In this document: one piece after another, positions 1 through 7,239 of the stretch | Position numbering within the stretch: the stretch's first letter is position 1 | Layout: each line of letters begins with the position of its first letter | Assembly: GCF_041060425.1 (NCBI RefSeq) | Contig: NZ_JAULBC010000001.1 | Span: 186,001-250,000 of the forward strand | Length of the DNA stretch: 64,000 nucleotides | Reading direction: 5' to 3' | DNA from: Danxiaibacter flavus | GTDB lineage: Bacteria; Bacteroidota; Bacteroidia; Chitinophagales; Chitinophagaceae | Notes under the pieces: generated by a model | What the model saw: only the letters and a program-made list of their open reading frames with translations | Database searches by the model: none | What the model was told of the DNA's origin: nothing | Program-made: the position numbers and the translations under genes

Positions 1-1384
1 TGTTGGAATAGCTTACAATCAACACTTTGATATCTTTCAAAGTAGCAGTGTAAGCCAGGTTTTCCATGTGTACCGTTTCAACCGGAACTCCTCTCTTCAA
101 CAGTGGAAATGTTTGTCCGTAAAAATTCGAGAACTGGGGATCTTCAAAACCGTTGTGTGTTGGAAACCGCTGGAACATTAATGAATTTCCCATTAGAACA
201 CCGATACCTTTTGAACCGGATACACTATTGGAAGACAGCGGCATCTTGTTCAGCACATTGATCATCACCTGCATTTGGGTGGAATAGTCGCGGGGGATCA
301 GCACTTTCTCATTACTGTTGGCTACCTTATAAGGATGCGTATAAATACGTTCAGGCCAGGGCATCACCTCATAATCAGCCACCATTGGATAAAGCAATTT
401 TGCAGTAAAAGTTGCCTGGTAATTTTGCTTGTAATCTGCCCAATCACGCGGCCAGTCTTCTATAGGATCTGTAAGAAAATAAACTTTCCGCTTTGTCGGG
501 GCGGTCATAGAAACCATCGATCCATATTCCAGAAATGCATTTTCAAAAACGCGCTCTTTCTTCAGTCCGTTGAAGTATGTAGGCTCTCTCGATGTGCCGG
601 TCCACACCTGGGCGATGTACCCGTCAATTCCGGGAAGTGAAGCCAGGCTTGCTTCAGGGCTCACTATCTGCCAGGATGAATAATTCACCAGCGAATGCGT
701 AGGAATGTACACTTTTACATGTAGTCCTTTAGTTTTTCCGTATTCTTTGGCATAAGAAGACACTTCTTTTATAGCGTTATAATATAACTGATACTTGAGC
801 TTGCTGGAGAGGTAAGTATTTTCGGCACTTTCGTGTTGTGGCCTCCAGGGGAAGCCGTAATATTTTTGCCATTCCTGCTTAAATCCTTCACTGTAGCCGC
901 CACGTGCCCAGAACTCAGGCTCTTCGAGGAATATTGATGTAATTCCGGCATCGATCACTTTTTTTACAACCCCTCTTTTCATATAGTCGATAAACGATGC
1001 GCCGGGTACAACATAGGGAATGTTTTTTCCATGCCAGATGGTATCTCCATTACGCGTTACCTGCCCATCACCCAAATGATTTTTTCCATCCCATTTTCCC
1101 AAAAAATAATCATCATAGCTGCCCCATGCTATGCCAGTCATGAATTGCACATTGTAGCCTTTCTCTCTCCAGGATTGTACTCTCTGCTCAAAGGTCATTC
1201 CCGGTCTGTCGCCTGCGCCATATACGATGGCGATATCTGAACGTACATCAATTTGTGGGATCCAGGGACTGCCCGTTTGAAAAGCAGTTTTTTCTTTACT
1301 AAGATGATTGGTAGTTGCTTTTTTTTGCGCCAGGCACAATACAAAAGCAAACGAAAAAGCAATGAGGAAAAAAGGCTTTCTCAT
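1..1384 (-). CDS. Secreted glycoside-hydrolase-like protein, 3' end outside the window
   Basis: An open frame runs from the ATG at 1384 to the window edge with no stop, giving at least 461 residues. The N-terminus is a signal peptide ending near CLAQ. The first two thirds read like a TIM-barrel carbohydrate-active enzyme: an early WIPQIDVRSD segment, then FLEEPEFWARGG near residue 140 with paired acidic residues, then VWTGTSREP near 245. The last part (IKVLIVSYSN) resembles the amidotransferase-like fold that follows the barrel in beta-galactosidase-type proteins. I cannot name the family or substrate; the hydrolase call is inference. A TATCTTTA box (1418-1425, minus strand) could be its -7 element. 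Confidence 0.6.
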   Translation of the reverse strand, partial: MRKPFFLIAFSFAFVLCLAQKKATTNHLSKEKTAFQTGSPWIPQIDVRSDIAIVYGAGDRPGMTFEQRVQSWREKGYNVQFMTGIAWGSYDDYFLGKWDGKNHLGDGQVTRNGDTIWHGKNIPYVVPGASFIDYMKRGVVKKVIDAGITSIFLEEPEFWARGGYSEGFKQEWQKYYGFPWRPQHESAENTYLSSKLKYQLYYNAIKEVSSYAKEYGKTKGLHVKVYIPTHSLVNYSSWQIVSPEASLASLPGIDGYIAQVWTGTSREPTYFNGLKKERVFENAFLEYGSMVSMTAPTKRKVYFLTDPIEDWPRDWADYKQNYQATFTAKLLYPMVADYEVMPWPERIYTHPYKVANSNEKVLIPRDYSTQMQVMINVLNKMPLSSNSVSGSKGIGVLMGNSLMFQRFPTHNGFEDPQFSNFYGQTFPLLKRGVPVETVHMENLAYTATLKDIKVLIVSYSN

Positions 1385-1508
1385 GTTGGACTTATTTGGT
1401 TAATGTATTAAGTGGTGCCTAAAGATATGACCGATTGGCTAATATGTAATTGATTTTAAACCATATTGGCTTTTAGAAGTGTGGATGATTTACAAAGAAA
1501 GATCGCTT

Positions 1509-2600
1509 TTATTGGCTAAGCGTTGCAGGGTTATCAGATACCAGCACCGGCGTTTTGAGCCTGTTCTTGAGATTTTGTATGGGCTGTTCAAAGTATTTCC
1601 ATGACAACGTAGCGATGATCATTAGCAGGCAAAAGTTTTCTGCCAAAAACAAGTAATGATTGTATTTGATACTGTCGGAGAAAGGTAGTTGCTTATTTAA
1701 ATGAAAAAATGGCTTTTGCGTATAATAAAGGAGGATATGGTGAAATAAGTAAATGCCATAGCTCATTTTGCCCATCTGTATCAACGTTTTGTTCCGGAAA
1801 ACAAAAGACCCATAAGTATTTTTGTTTCCGTTAATTGAAAAATAACTGATAATAAAGATTGTTATAATTGCAGCAAGTGTACGATTAGGTAAATAATAGA
1901 AGCCGCTGTAAAAAATATGGAGTAAGAGTGTTGAAGCACTTATAATGGCGGCAATAGTAATAAAGGGGTATGTTTTTACAAGTAATTCAGGCTTCACCAT
2001 AATTACCCATGCTAGTAAAGCGCCCAGAGATAACGCGTCCAGGCAGGTGAAGGTAAGAATGGGAAAAAACTCCGGATTTTTACCAAAATACTGCGACACG
2101 ACACCCGTCAGCAGAAACAGGCACATTACAAACGGCAATTTCCTAATGCTTACAAACAAAATTACCCAGGGCCATACAAGGTAGAATTGCTCTTCAACAG
2201 CCATTGTCCACAAGTGCGTAATCTGTCCCCAAACACCTGTTTGAAAAATGTGAATATTGCTGGTGAAAGTCAGGTAATATACGTAATCGATTTTTTCAAA
2301 ATGATTCAAGAAAAACACGATCATCAGCAGTAGATAATATCCCGGAAATATGCGAAGTATTCGCTTGATGTAGAAGTTTTTGAAAATAACTTTTTTGCCG
2401 AAGCCAGCCCGTTCAGCTTTTAGTCTGTCTGAAATCAAAATTTTCGTTATTAAAAAGCCGCTGATGGTAAAAAAAATATTGGGTGCATTGATTGTCTCTG
2501 CTATATCATACAACAGCGTATCCTGGGGGAACCAGTGCGAGATAATTACAAGTAATATTGATAAAGCCCTTATGCTATCAAGTTGGGGTATATATTTCAT
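1509..2600 (-). CDS. Acyltransferase 3 family membrane protein (OafA/YrhL type)
   Basis: This 363-residue protein starts with the family signature YIPQLDSIRALSILLVIISHW, whose histidine is the conserved catalytic-region residue of acyltransferase 3 enzymes. About ten hydrophobic helices follow, with the second conserved block THLWTMAVEEQFYLVWP near residue 130. Family members transfer acetyl or other acyl groups from the cytoplasm onto surface sugars such as O-antigen, exopolysaccharide or peptidoglycan. The length matches a stand-alone membrane domain without the extra periplasmic SGNH domain. It is a single-gene unit with no glycan cluster beside it, so the acceptor is unknown. Confidence 0.9.
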   Translation of the reverse strand: MKYIPQLDSIRALSILLVIISHWFPQDTLLYDIAETINAPNIFFTISGFLITKILISDRLKAERAGFGKKVIFKNFYIKRILRIFPGYYLLLMIVFFLNHFEKIDYVYYLTFTSNIHIFQTGVWGQITHLWTMAVEEQFYLVWPWVILFVSIRKLPFVMCLFLLTGVVSQYFGKNPEFFPILTFTCLDALSLGALLAWVIMVKPELLVKTYPFITIAAIISASTLLLHIFYSGFYYLPNRTLAAIITIFIISYFSINGNKNTYGSFVFRNKTLIQMGKMSYGIYLFHHILLYYTQKPFFHLNKQLPFSDSIKYNHYLFLAENFCLLMIIATLSWKYFEQPIQNLKNRLKTPVLVSDNPATLSQ

Positions 2601-2900
2601 CGTACGGCAAGCTGCTTTTTCGTTTGCAATAAGGTTGTGTCAGCACAAATTGATAAGCTGGTTAAAAAGTAAACCAAAAAAATTACATTGTCAATGCCCG
2701 ATATTGTGCTGTAATGAAATTTTCGGTGAAGTCAAACCAAATTTTCGGTGATTTCTGCGTATAGAAGTGAAGAGCGAGAGTGGTATAGGGATCTCATTTA
2801 AATAAAAACCGGCAGGAGCATTAAATTGAGGCTTGTTGTAATTCACCGGGCACAAAAAAACCGCAGCTATGCTACGGTCTTTTATCTGGAGTACGTTTGA
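2601..2900. other. Intergenic region with a paired 13-base direct repeat
   Basis: No credible gene lies here. It holds the upstream region of the acyltransferase gene and the 3' flank of rplI. Two identical copies of AAATTTTCGGTGA occur at 2717-2729 and 2739-2751, exactly 22 bases apart (about two helical turns) and 115-150 bases upstream of the acyltransferase start. That spacing would suit a dimeric or paired regulator site, but nothing else supports this. Confidence 0.4.
2853..2882 (-). terminator. Terminator after rplI
   Basis: The stem ACCGCAGC/GCTACGGT (one wobble position) is followed on the minus strand by a run of seven T. It lies 19 bases past the rplI stop codon. Confidence 0.75.
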
Positions 2901-3347
2901 TTATTCACCCACTACTTCAAATTCAACTTCGGTAGTGTTGTTGTTACCGAAATCGATAGAAGCTTTGTATGTGCCTAATTCTTTCACTTCGTCAACAATA
3001 GAGATGCGTTTGCGATCAATATCGTATCCTTTCTGATCACGGATGGCGCGAGCTATTTGTAAAGCTGTAACGCTACCAAAGATTTTACCGCTGGTACCGG
3101 TTTTAGCACCGATTTTAAGAGGAGATTGACCTAATACGTTGATCACACTCTTAATTTCAGCCAGCATAGCAGCTTCTTTCTTAGCCTTAACTTTCAGCTT
3201 TTCCTGCAGTTGCTTTAAGTTAGAAGGGTTAGCTTCTACAGCAAACTTTTGAGGAATTAAATAGTTACGTGCATAACCATTTTTTACGTTTACCAGTTCA
3301 TTCGCCTGGCCCAGGTTATCTACATCCTGAATTAAGATTACTTGCAT
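2901..3347 (-). CDS. rplI: 50S ribosomal protein L9
   Basis: The 148-residue product has the L9 signature near the N-terminus (MQVILIQDVDNLGQANELVNV, then GYARNYLIPQ), the long central helix at about residues 43-75, and the C-terminal rRNA-binding domain with KIFGSVT. It is the last gene of the rpsF-rpsR-rplI operon. A 210-base gap filled by a heptamer repeat element separates it from rpsR, which is wider than usual for this operon, and a terminator follows. Confidence 0.98.
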   Translation of the reverse strand: MQVILIQDVDNLGQANELVNVKNGYARNYLIPQKFAVEANPSNLKQLQEKLKVKAKKEAAMLAEIKSVINVLGQSPLKIGAKTGTSGKIFGSVTALQIARAIRDQKGYDIDRKRISIVDEVKELGTYKASIDFGNNNTTEVEFEVVGE

Positions 3348-3429
3348 TTTGTTCTTGTTTTAGTTCCCAAGAGCCCAATCTTGTTAAGATTCAGACTGTC
3401 ATCAGGCTGCCGCCGGAATTAGGGATGGT

Positions 3430-3552
3430 TACTAAGAAGTTTTACGTTGTACGTTATAAGTTTTACGTGAGTTGCCTAATTTTCGAAAGCGTCACAAATG
3501 GTGACTTCTACTACTTGGGAAACGTACAACGTATAACTTAAAACGTATAACT
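3430..3552. repeat. Inverted heptamer-repeat element, family A (rpsR-rplI gap)
   Basis: The left arm reads TTTTACG TTGTACG TTATAAG TTTTACG and the right arm CGTACAA CGTATAA CTTAAAA CGTATAA. These are 7-base units of consensus TT(T/A/G)TA(C/A)G in opposite orientations, separated by about 60 bases of unrelated sequence. The right arm ends about 8 bases from the rpsR stop. The element sits inside an otherwise tight ribosomal operon. Confidence 0.85.
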
Positions 3553-3557
3553 TTTTC

Positions 3558-3824
3558 TTATTTCAAAAGATCTGTTACGTAAGGTAACAAACACATCTGA
3601 CGAGCTTTTTTCACAGCATCAGATACTTTACGCTGATATTTTAAAGAGTTACCAGTTAAACGGCGAGGTAACAATTTACCCTGTTCGTTAACGAATTTCT
3701 TTAAGAAATCAGTGTCTTTGTAATCTACATACTTGATACCGTACTTTTTAAAGCGGCAGAATTTCTTCTTGGGCTTCTCAGTTTTAATCGCGGTCAGGTA
3801 CTTAATTTCATTTGCTTTTGCCAT
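3558..3824 (-). CDS. rpsR: 30S ribosomal protein S18
   Basis: This 88-residue basic protein carries the S18 core: KKFCRFKKYGIKYVDYKD, then FVNEQGKLLPRRLTGNSLK and the C-terminal QRKVSDAVKKARQMCLLPYV. S18 binds 16S rRNA in the small-subunit platform next to S6. It starts 3 bases after rpsF, so translational coupling is likely. Confidence 0.98.
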   Translation of the reverse strand: MAKANEIKYLTAIKTEKPKKKFCRFKKYGIKYVDYKDTDFLKKFVNEQGKLLPRRLTGNSLKYQRKVSDAVKKARQMCLLPYVTDLLK

Positions 3825-3827
3825 GGT

Positions 3828-4181
3828 TTAAGCCTCCACTTTTTCGGTTCCTGTAGAAACGCCACTTCTCTTCTTAGCATTGTACTCAACGGCGTATTTA
3901 TCAAGTACAGTAATCATGTGACGCATTGGATTGTCGTCACGTAAAAGCTGAATTTTCAGCTTCTCATTGAAGTTGGATGGCGCACTGTATTCCAGAACCC
4001 AGTAGATACCTGTGGTTTTTTTCTGGATAGGATACGCCAGTGATTTTAATCCCCAGGGATTGCTGTGCACAATGCTTCCACCGTTTTCGGTAATGAAATC
4101 AGTGTACTTTTTCTGAGCGGCTTTGAACTCGTCATCAGAAAGCACAGGGGTAAAAATCACCATCAATTCATAATTGTTCAT
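3828..4181 (-). CDS. rpsF: 30S ribosomal protein S6
   Basis: The 117-residue product begins MNNYELMVIFTPVLSDDE and contains WGLKSLAYPIQKKTTGIYW, the typical S6 ferredoxin-like fold, with a short polar tail. It is the first gene of rpsF-rpsR-rplI. A minus-strand TACCTTTG box lies about 40 bases upstream. Confidence 0.98.
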   Translation of the reverse strand: MNNYELMVIFTPVLSDDEFKAAQKKYTDFITENGGSIVHSNPWGLKSLAYPIQKKTTGIYWVLEYSAPSNFNEKLKIQLLRDDNPMRHMITVLDKYAVEYNAKKRSGVSTGTEKVEA

Positions 4182-4219
4182 TATTCCCTGATTTTTGGTA
4201 AAAAAATAAATTTGGGCTG

Positions 4220-4227
4220 CAAAGGTA
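4220..4227 (-). promoter_or_regulatory. Promoter -7 box for the rpsF operon
   Basis: On the minus strand this reads TACCTTTG, a full match to the Bacteroidota -7 consensus TAnnTTTG, 39 bases before the rpsF start. No good TTTG is present at the -33 position. Confidence 0.6.
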
Positions 4228-4525
4228 GTAAAATAAAGGATTTGAACAGCATTTCAGCTAATTTTCTTGAGGAATAAAAGGGCTGATATTTTTGAAAGAT
4301 ACCTTCCTGAGAACCAGCATTATGTAAAGCAAACCATTGATAAATGCTAATTCTATGGTGTTCCAACCCTGCACAATACAATGTGTATTAAGTACATATA
4401 CTAAGAAATTTTTTTTAGATCATTCTTTGTGGATTGAAAAATTTATCTACATTTAACAAATGTTTCGCTAAGAAATAACATAGCCAACATAATCTCAACG
4501 GTCCTCTTCGATTGCTATTTTCTTG

Positions 4526-4561
4526 AACCTCACCTCGTTCTGATGGTGGGGTTTGTTTTTT
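4526..4561 (+). terminator. Orphan plus-strand terminator-like hairpin
   Basis: The stem AACCTCACC/GGTGGGGTT has one G-T pair and is followed by TTTGTTTTTT on the plus strand. All genes for 4 kb around read on the minus strand, so its transcript is unknown. Confidence 0.55.
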
Positions 4562-4563
4562 GT

Positions 4564-4598
4564 AGCTGTCAGCTATCAGCTATTAGCTGTCAGCTAGA
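4564..4598. repeat. Heptamer array, family C
   Basis: Five consecutive 7-base units: AGCTGTC AGCTATC AGCTATT AGCTGTC AGCTAGA. The consensus is AGCT(G/A)T(C/T). A second array of the same word in reverse orientation lies at 19326-19360. Confidence 0.85.
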
Positions 4599-4684
4599 AC
4601 TGCCACGGTCGGTGCGCAACGCATAATCGAAAAGGCTTGTTCACTTTAATAATTGGTTTAGGTTTTTGATGTAAGGCAAAAAAG

Positions 4685-4733
4685 AAACCGCAAAGAAACG
4701 GGCCGAAATTCATTGCCCGGTCTTTGTGGTTTT
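4685..4733 (-). terminator. Terminator after the FKBP gene
   Basis: A long imperfect hairpin pairs AAACCGCAAAG plus ACGGGC with GCCCGGT plus CTTTGTGGTT. On the minus strand it is followed by a T-rich stretch. It lies about 27 bases past the FKBP stop. Confidence 0.7.
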
Positions 4734-4760
4734 AATTTAATGTTATGTTTGGAAGACTGA

Positions 4761-5195
4761 CTATTTAAATCCAAGCAACTCTACATCGAAGATGAGTGTG
4801 CTGTTTGGTCCGATCTGGGCACTAACTTGTCTATCGCCATAGCCCAAATGTGGTGGTATAAAAAATCTGAATTTGCTGCCAACGGGCATTAACTGTAAGC
4901 CTTCAGTCCAGCCTTTGATAACCATATTTAATGGAAAAGAAGCTGGAGTGCCACGTTTTACTGAGCTGTCAAATACAGTTCCGTCGACCAATGTGCCATG
5001 GTAGTGGCAAGTCACGGTATGTGTGGGAAATGGTTTATCACCGTCACCCATTGTAAGCACTTCATACTGCAAACCGCTTGGTAATTCAGTTACGCCTTCC
5101 TTTTCTTTATTTTTTGCAAGAAAATCCTGGCCCTCTTTCAGATTGGCTGCAGCTTTCTCTGCCTTTAGCTGTGCTAATTTGTCTGATACGCTCAT
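4761..5195 (-). CDS. FKBP-type peptidyl-prolyl cis-trans isomerase
   Basis: This 144-residue protein has a short charged helical N-terminus (about 1-40) followed by one FKBP domain. Visible family motifs are VTCHYHGTLVDGTVFDSS, the FPLNMVIKGWTEGLQLMPVG core and the FIPPHLGYGDR loop, ending STLIFDVELLG. The layout resembles the FklB/FkpA group, but there is no signal peptide, so it is probably cytoplasmic. It would catalyse proline isomerisation during protein folding. It is monocistronic with its own terminator. Confidence 0.95.
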   Translation of the reverse strand: MSVSDKLAQLKAEKAAANLKEGQDFLAKNKEKEGVTELPSGLQYEVLTMGDGDKPFPTHTVTCHYHGTLVDGTVFDSSVKRGTPASFPLNMVIKGWTEGLQLMPVGSKFRFFIPPHLGYGDRQVSAQIGPNSTLIFDVELLGFK

Positions 5196-5275
5196 AAACT
5201 ATTTTTTGCGAAGATAGCCTGCATTTCAGATAACCAAAATTTTAGGGGCGAAGAAGGTTAATCGCTAAACAGCGT

Positions 5276-7219
5276 TCATCTGGCGCCGAGATTAGATACA
5301 TCGTCCTTTCCGAAAATCAGCCATTCACTTGTAGCTGATTGCTGCCAGTTTGTATTTCCTTCAACTATTCCGCTTTTTCTTCTTACAGTTTTGTCAACTG
5401 CCGCGTTGTCATTTCCCGCAATTGTCCATGATTTTCCAGGATTAATACCAACCTCTCCAAATACATCAATCACCGTTCCATTCTTCTCAAGCGTAATAGC
5501 ATCATTGCCGGTAAAGTTGCATACATCGGATATATAAGCAATTACGCCGGGAGGAAGAATCGCTTTGGCCGAAGGATGTTTTATTACGATGATTCCGTTA
5601 GGAGCCAACGATGGGGTTCGTATCAACGTATCGAGCTTTGAGCTGCTTTTTGCTTTTACAGCACCATTCAGGTACAATCGAACAATGTATTTTGAGAGAT
5701 CTGCAGAAGTACTGCTTGCATTATAAATTTCAAGGTATCGGTTATATGAGCTTCCCTCAATGTATTCTGAAATAATAAGATCTGCCCTGGTAACCGGAAC
5801 CGGAAGGGTTGAGTCAACATCTCCCATATTTCTAATCATCAGCGTTTGTTCCTGGTTAACAGATAGCGCTGCGCCGGTTATTGATTTTAGTTGTGTCTGC
5901 GGATAAGGTTGATCTACAAATTTTGCTGTTGACAAAGCAAAATGCCTGAGTGTTGCGTCCTGGCTGGTTAGTGTTAAAAGGCCATTCCATTGTTTGTTTG
6001 TTTTGTCGCTGATTGTTGTGTTAGGCAGAGTGATCAACGTTGCTTCCCGGTTTTTGAAATTATTGACTAATTCTGAAATGCTGGTAACGCGTGCTGTAAT
6101 CTGGCCTGTCCCGGTTTTTACTGCATTTTGCAAAGGCACATCACATACCTGCAAACCATAATTTTTATTATCAAGCGTGAGGTTGGAGATATTGATTTCA
6201 ACTTCGTCTCCACAAGAATAATTATGTGCTGCTGTAAAATGAATAACGATCCCACAAAGATTATCTCCCTGCTGGATCACCAGTTTATCATCTTCAAAAT
6301 TGCCATTGCTTTTGTCTGTTATTACAATGCCTTTTATTTTTTTGCCGTCCGGTATTGTGACGGGTGCAGTTTGATACATTGCCCGCAGATCTGCGATGTT
6401 TAAAGATGCGAGGGTAGTACTATTGCATCGTTTGCCTGTAAATTGTATATCTGAAGTGTCACGTATTAACAATTGCTTTGTCGCACCAAAAATCGAGTAA
6501 ATGGCTGTGATGCTTCCTTTGCCAGATGCGGCTTTAATTCCACAGAAATCGGCATAGCTGCTGTTGCGCAATGTAATGCTGCTGCCTGCACAATTCTTAA
6601 TCGTAAAATTTCTGGCGGATGAAGCAAGTGAAACATCCCCGTACGTTTTTGATGTATCTGCCGGTGCAAACTGAAAATCTTCCAGCTTAATCAACATACT
6701 TTGAAAATCTTCTGTCAGTTGATCAACTGTAACAAGTATTGGCTCAACTGTATTTCCTAAACTTCCTTTAACGACATACTTATTGAAAAGAATGGAGGGG
6801 ATAGGTGTAACGGCGAGAGCGGCCGGATTGCTATTGTCTTTCCCGGCACCTATCTGCAGCATTCTGTTATAATCGCCAATGAACAAACCTTTCAGTCGCA
6901 CAAATACTTTTCTTCCAATAGGGTAATCTGTATACAAGTTACTGCCATCCATTTTTATCACAATGCCTCCCGTTTCGTCCTGAATGGTTATTTGCTTATA
7001 GAAATTTCCGCTCTTGTCATCTGCAGTTACAATGCCGCTGATTATCTTATCGTCAGTTATGGCTTCAATGTTATTGTATGCATGAATCTCTCTCAATTGC
7101 CTGATGGTAAAATTTGCAGTTATGGTTTCAATTTCAGATGTAGGTGGTTCGTCAAATTTTTTATTGCAACAGAAACTGGCAGTAGTAGCCAACACAAAAA
7201 ATAACAGAATTTTTTTCAT
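5276..7219 (-). CDS. Lipoprotein with DUF5689 OB-fold-like domains and a lamin-tail domain
   Basis: The 647-residue product begins with a lipoprotein signal (MKKILLFFVLATTASFCC), the lipidated Cys being near residue 17 or 18. Two regions, about 30-260 and 265-470, share the DUF5689 pattern IxGIV...D...NFxxxxxIQ...GIVI, which looks like repeated OB-folds. Residues about 485-640 form a lamin-tail (LTD) domain: DLIISEYIEGSSYNRYLEIYN. It follows the TonB receptor gene by 20 bases and so is probably co-transcribed. OB-fold and LTD modules are common in extracellular nucleases of the ExeM type, and a secreted nuclease-family gene lies just beyond the receptor gene. Cell-surface location and nucleic-acid binding are inference. 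Confidence 0.85.
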   Translation of the reverse strand: MKKILLFFVLATTASFCCNKKFDEPPTSEIETITANFTIRQLREIHAYNNIEAITDDKIISGIVTADDKSGNFYKQITIQDETGGIVIKMDGSNLYTDYPIGRKVFVRLKGLFIGDYNRMLQIGAGKDNSNPAALAVTPIPSILFNKYVVKGSLGNTVEPILVTVDQLTEDFQSMLIKLEDFQFAPADTSKTYGDVSLASSARNFTIKNCAGSSITLRNSSYADFCGIKAASGKGSITAIYSIFGATKQLLIRDTSDIQFTGKRCNSTTLASLNIADLRAMYQTAPVTIPDGKKIKGIVITDKSNGNFEDDKLVIQQGDNLCGIVIHFTAAHNYSCGDEVEINISNLTLDNKNYGLQVCDVPLQNAVKTGTGQITARVTSISELVNNFKNREATLITLPNTTISDKTNKQWNGLLTLTSQDATLRHFALSTAKFVDQPYPQTQLKSITGAALSVNQEQTLMIRNMGDVDSTLPVPVTRADLIISEYIEGSSYNRYLEIYNASSTSADLSKYIVRLYLNGAVKAKSSSKLDTLIRTPSLAPNGIIVIKHPSAKAILPPGVIAYISDVCNFTGNDAITLEKNGTVIDVFGEVGINPGKSWTIAGNDNAAVDKTVRRKSGIVEGNTNWQQSATSEWLIFGKDDVSNLGAR

Positions 7220-7239
7220 GTAGATGGGTTTAGTGGTAA

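Larger units (their letters stand above)
4182..4760. other. Long intergenic region between rpsF and the FKBP gene
   Basis: No gene is supported in these 579 bases. They contain the rpsF promoter, a plus-strand orphan terminator (4526-4561), a heptamer array (4564-4598) and the FKBP terminator (4685-4733). No plus-strand gene lies upstream of the orphan terminator in this window, so a small RNA could be encoded between about 4430 and 4561. Confidence 0.5.

Noticed and set aside
2380..2751. 123-residue plus-strand frame before rplI
   Set aside because: It overlaps the 5' part of the acyltransferase gene in the other direction and has no family features.
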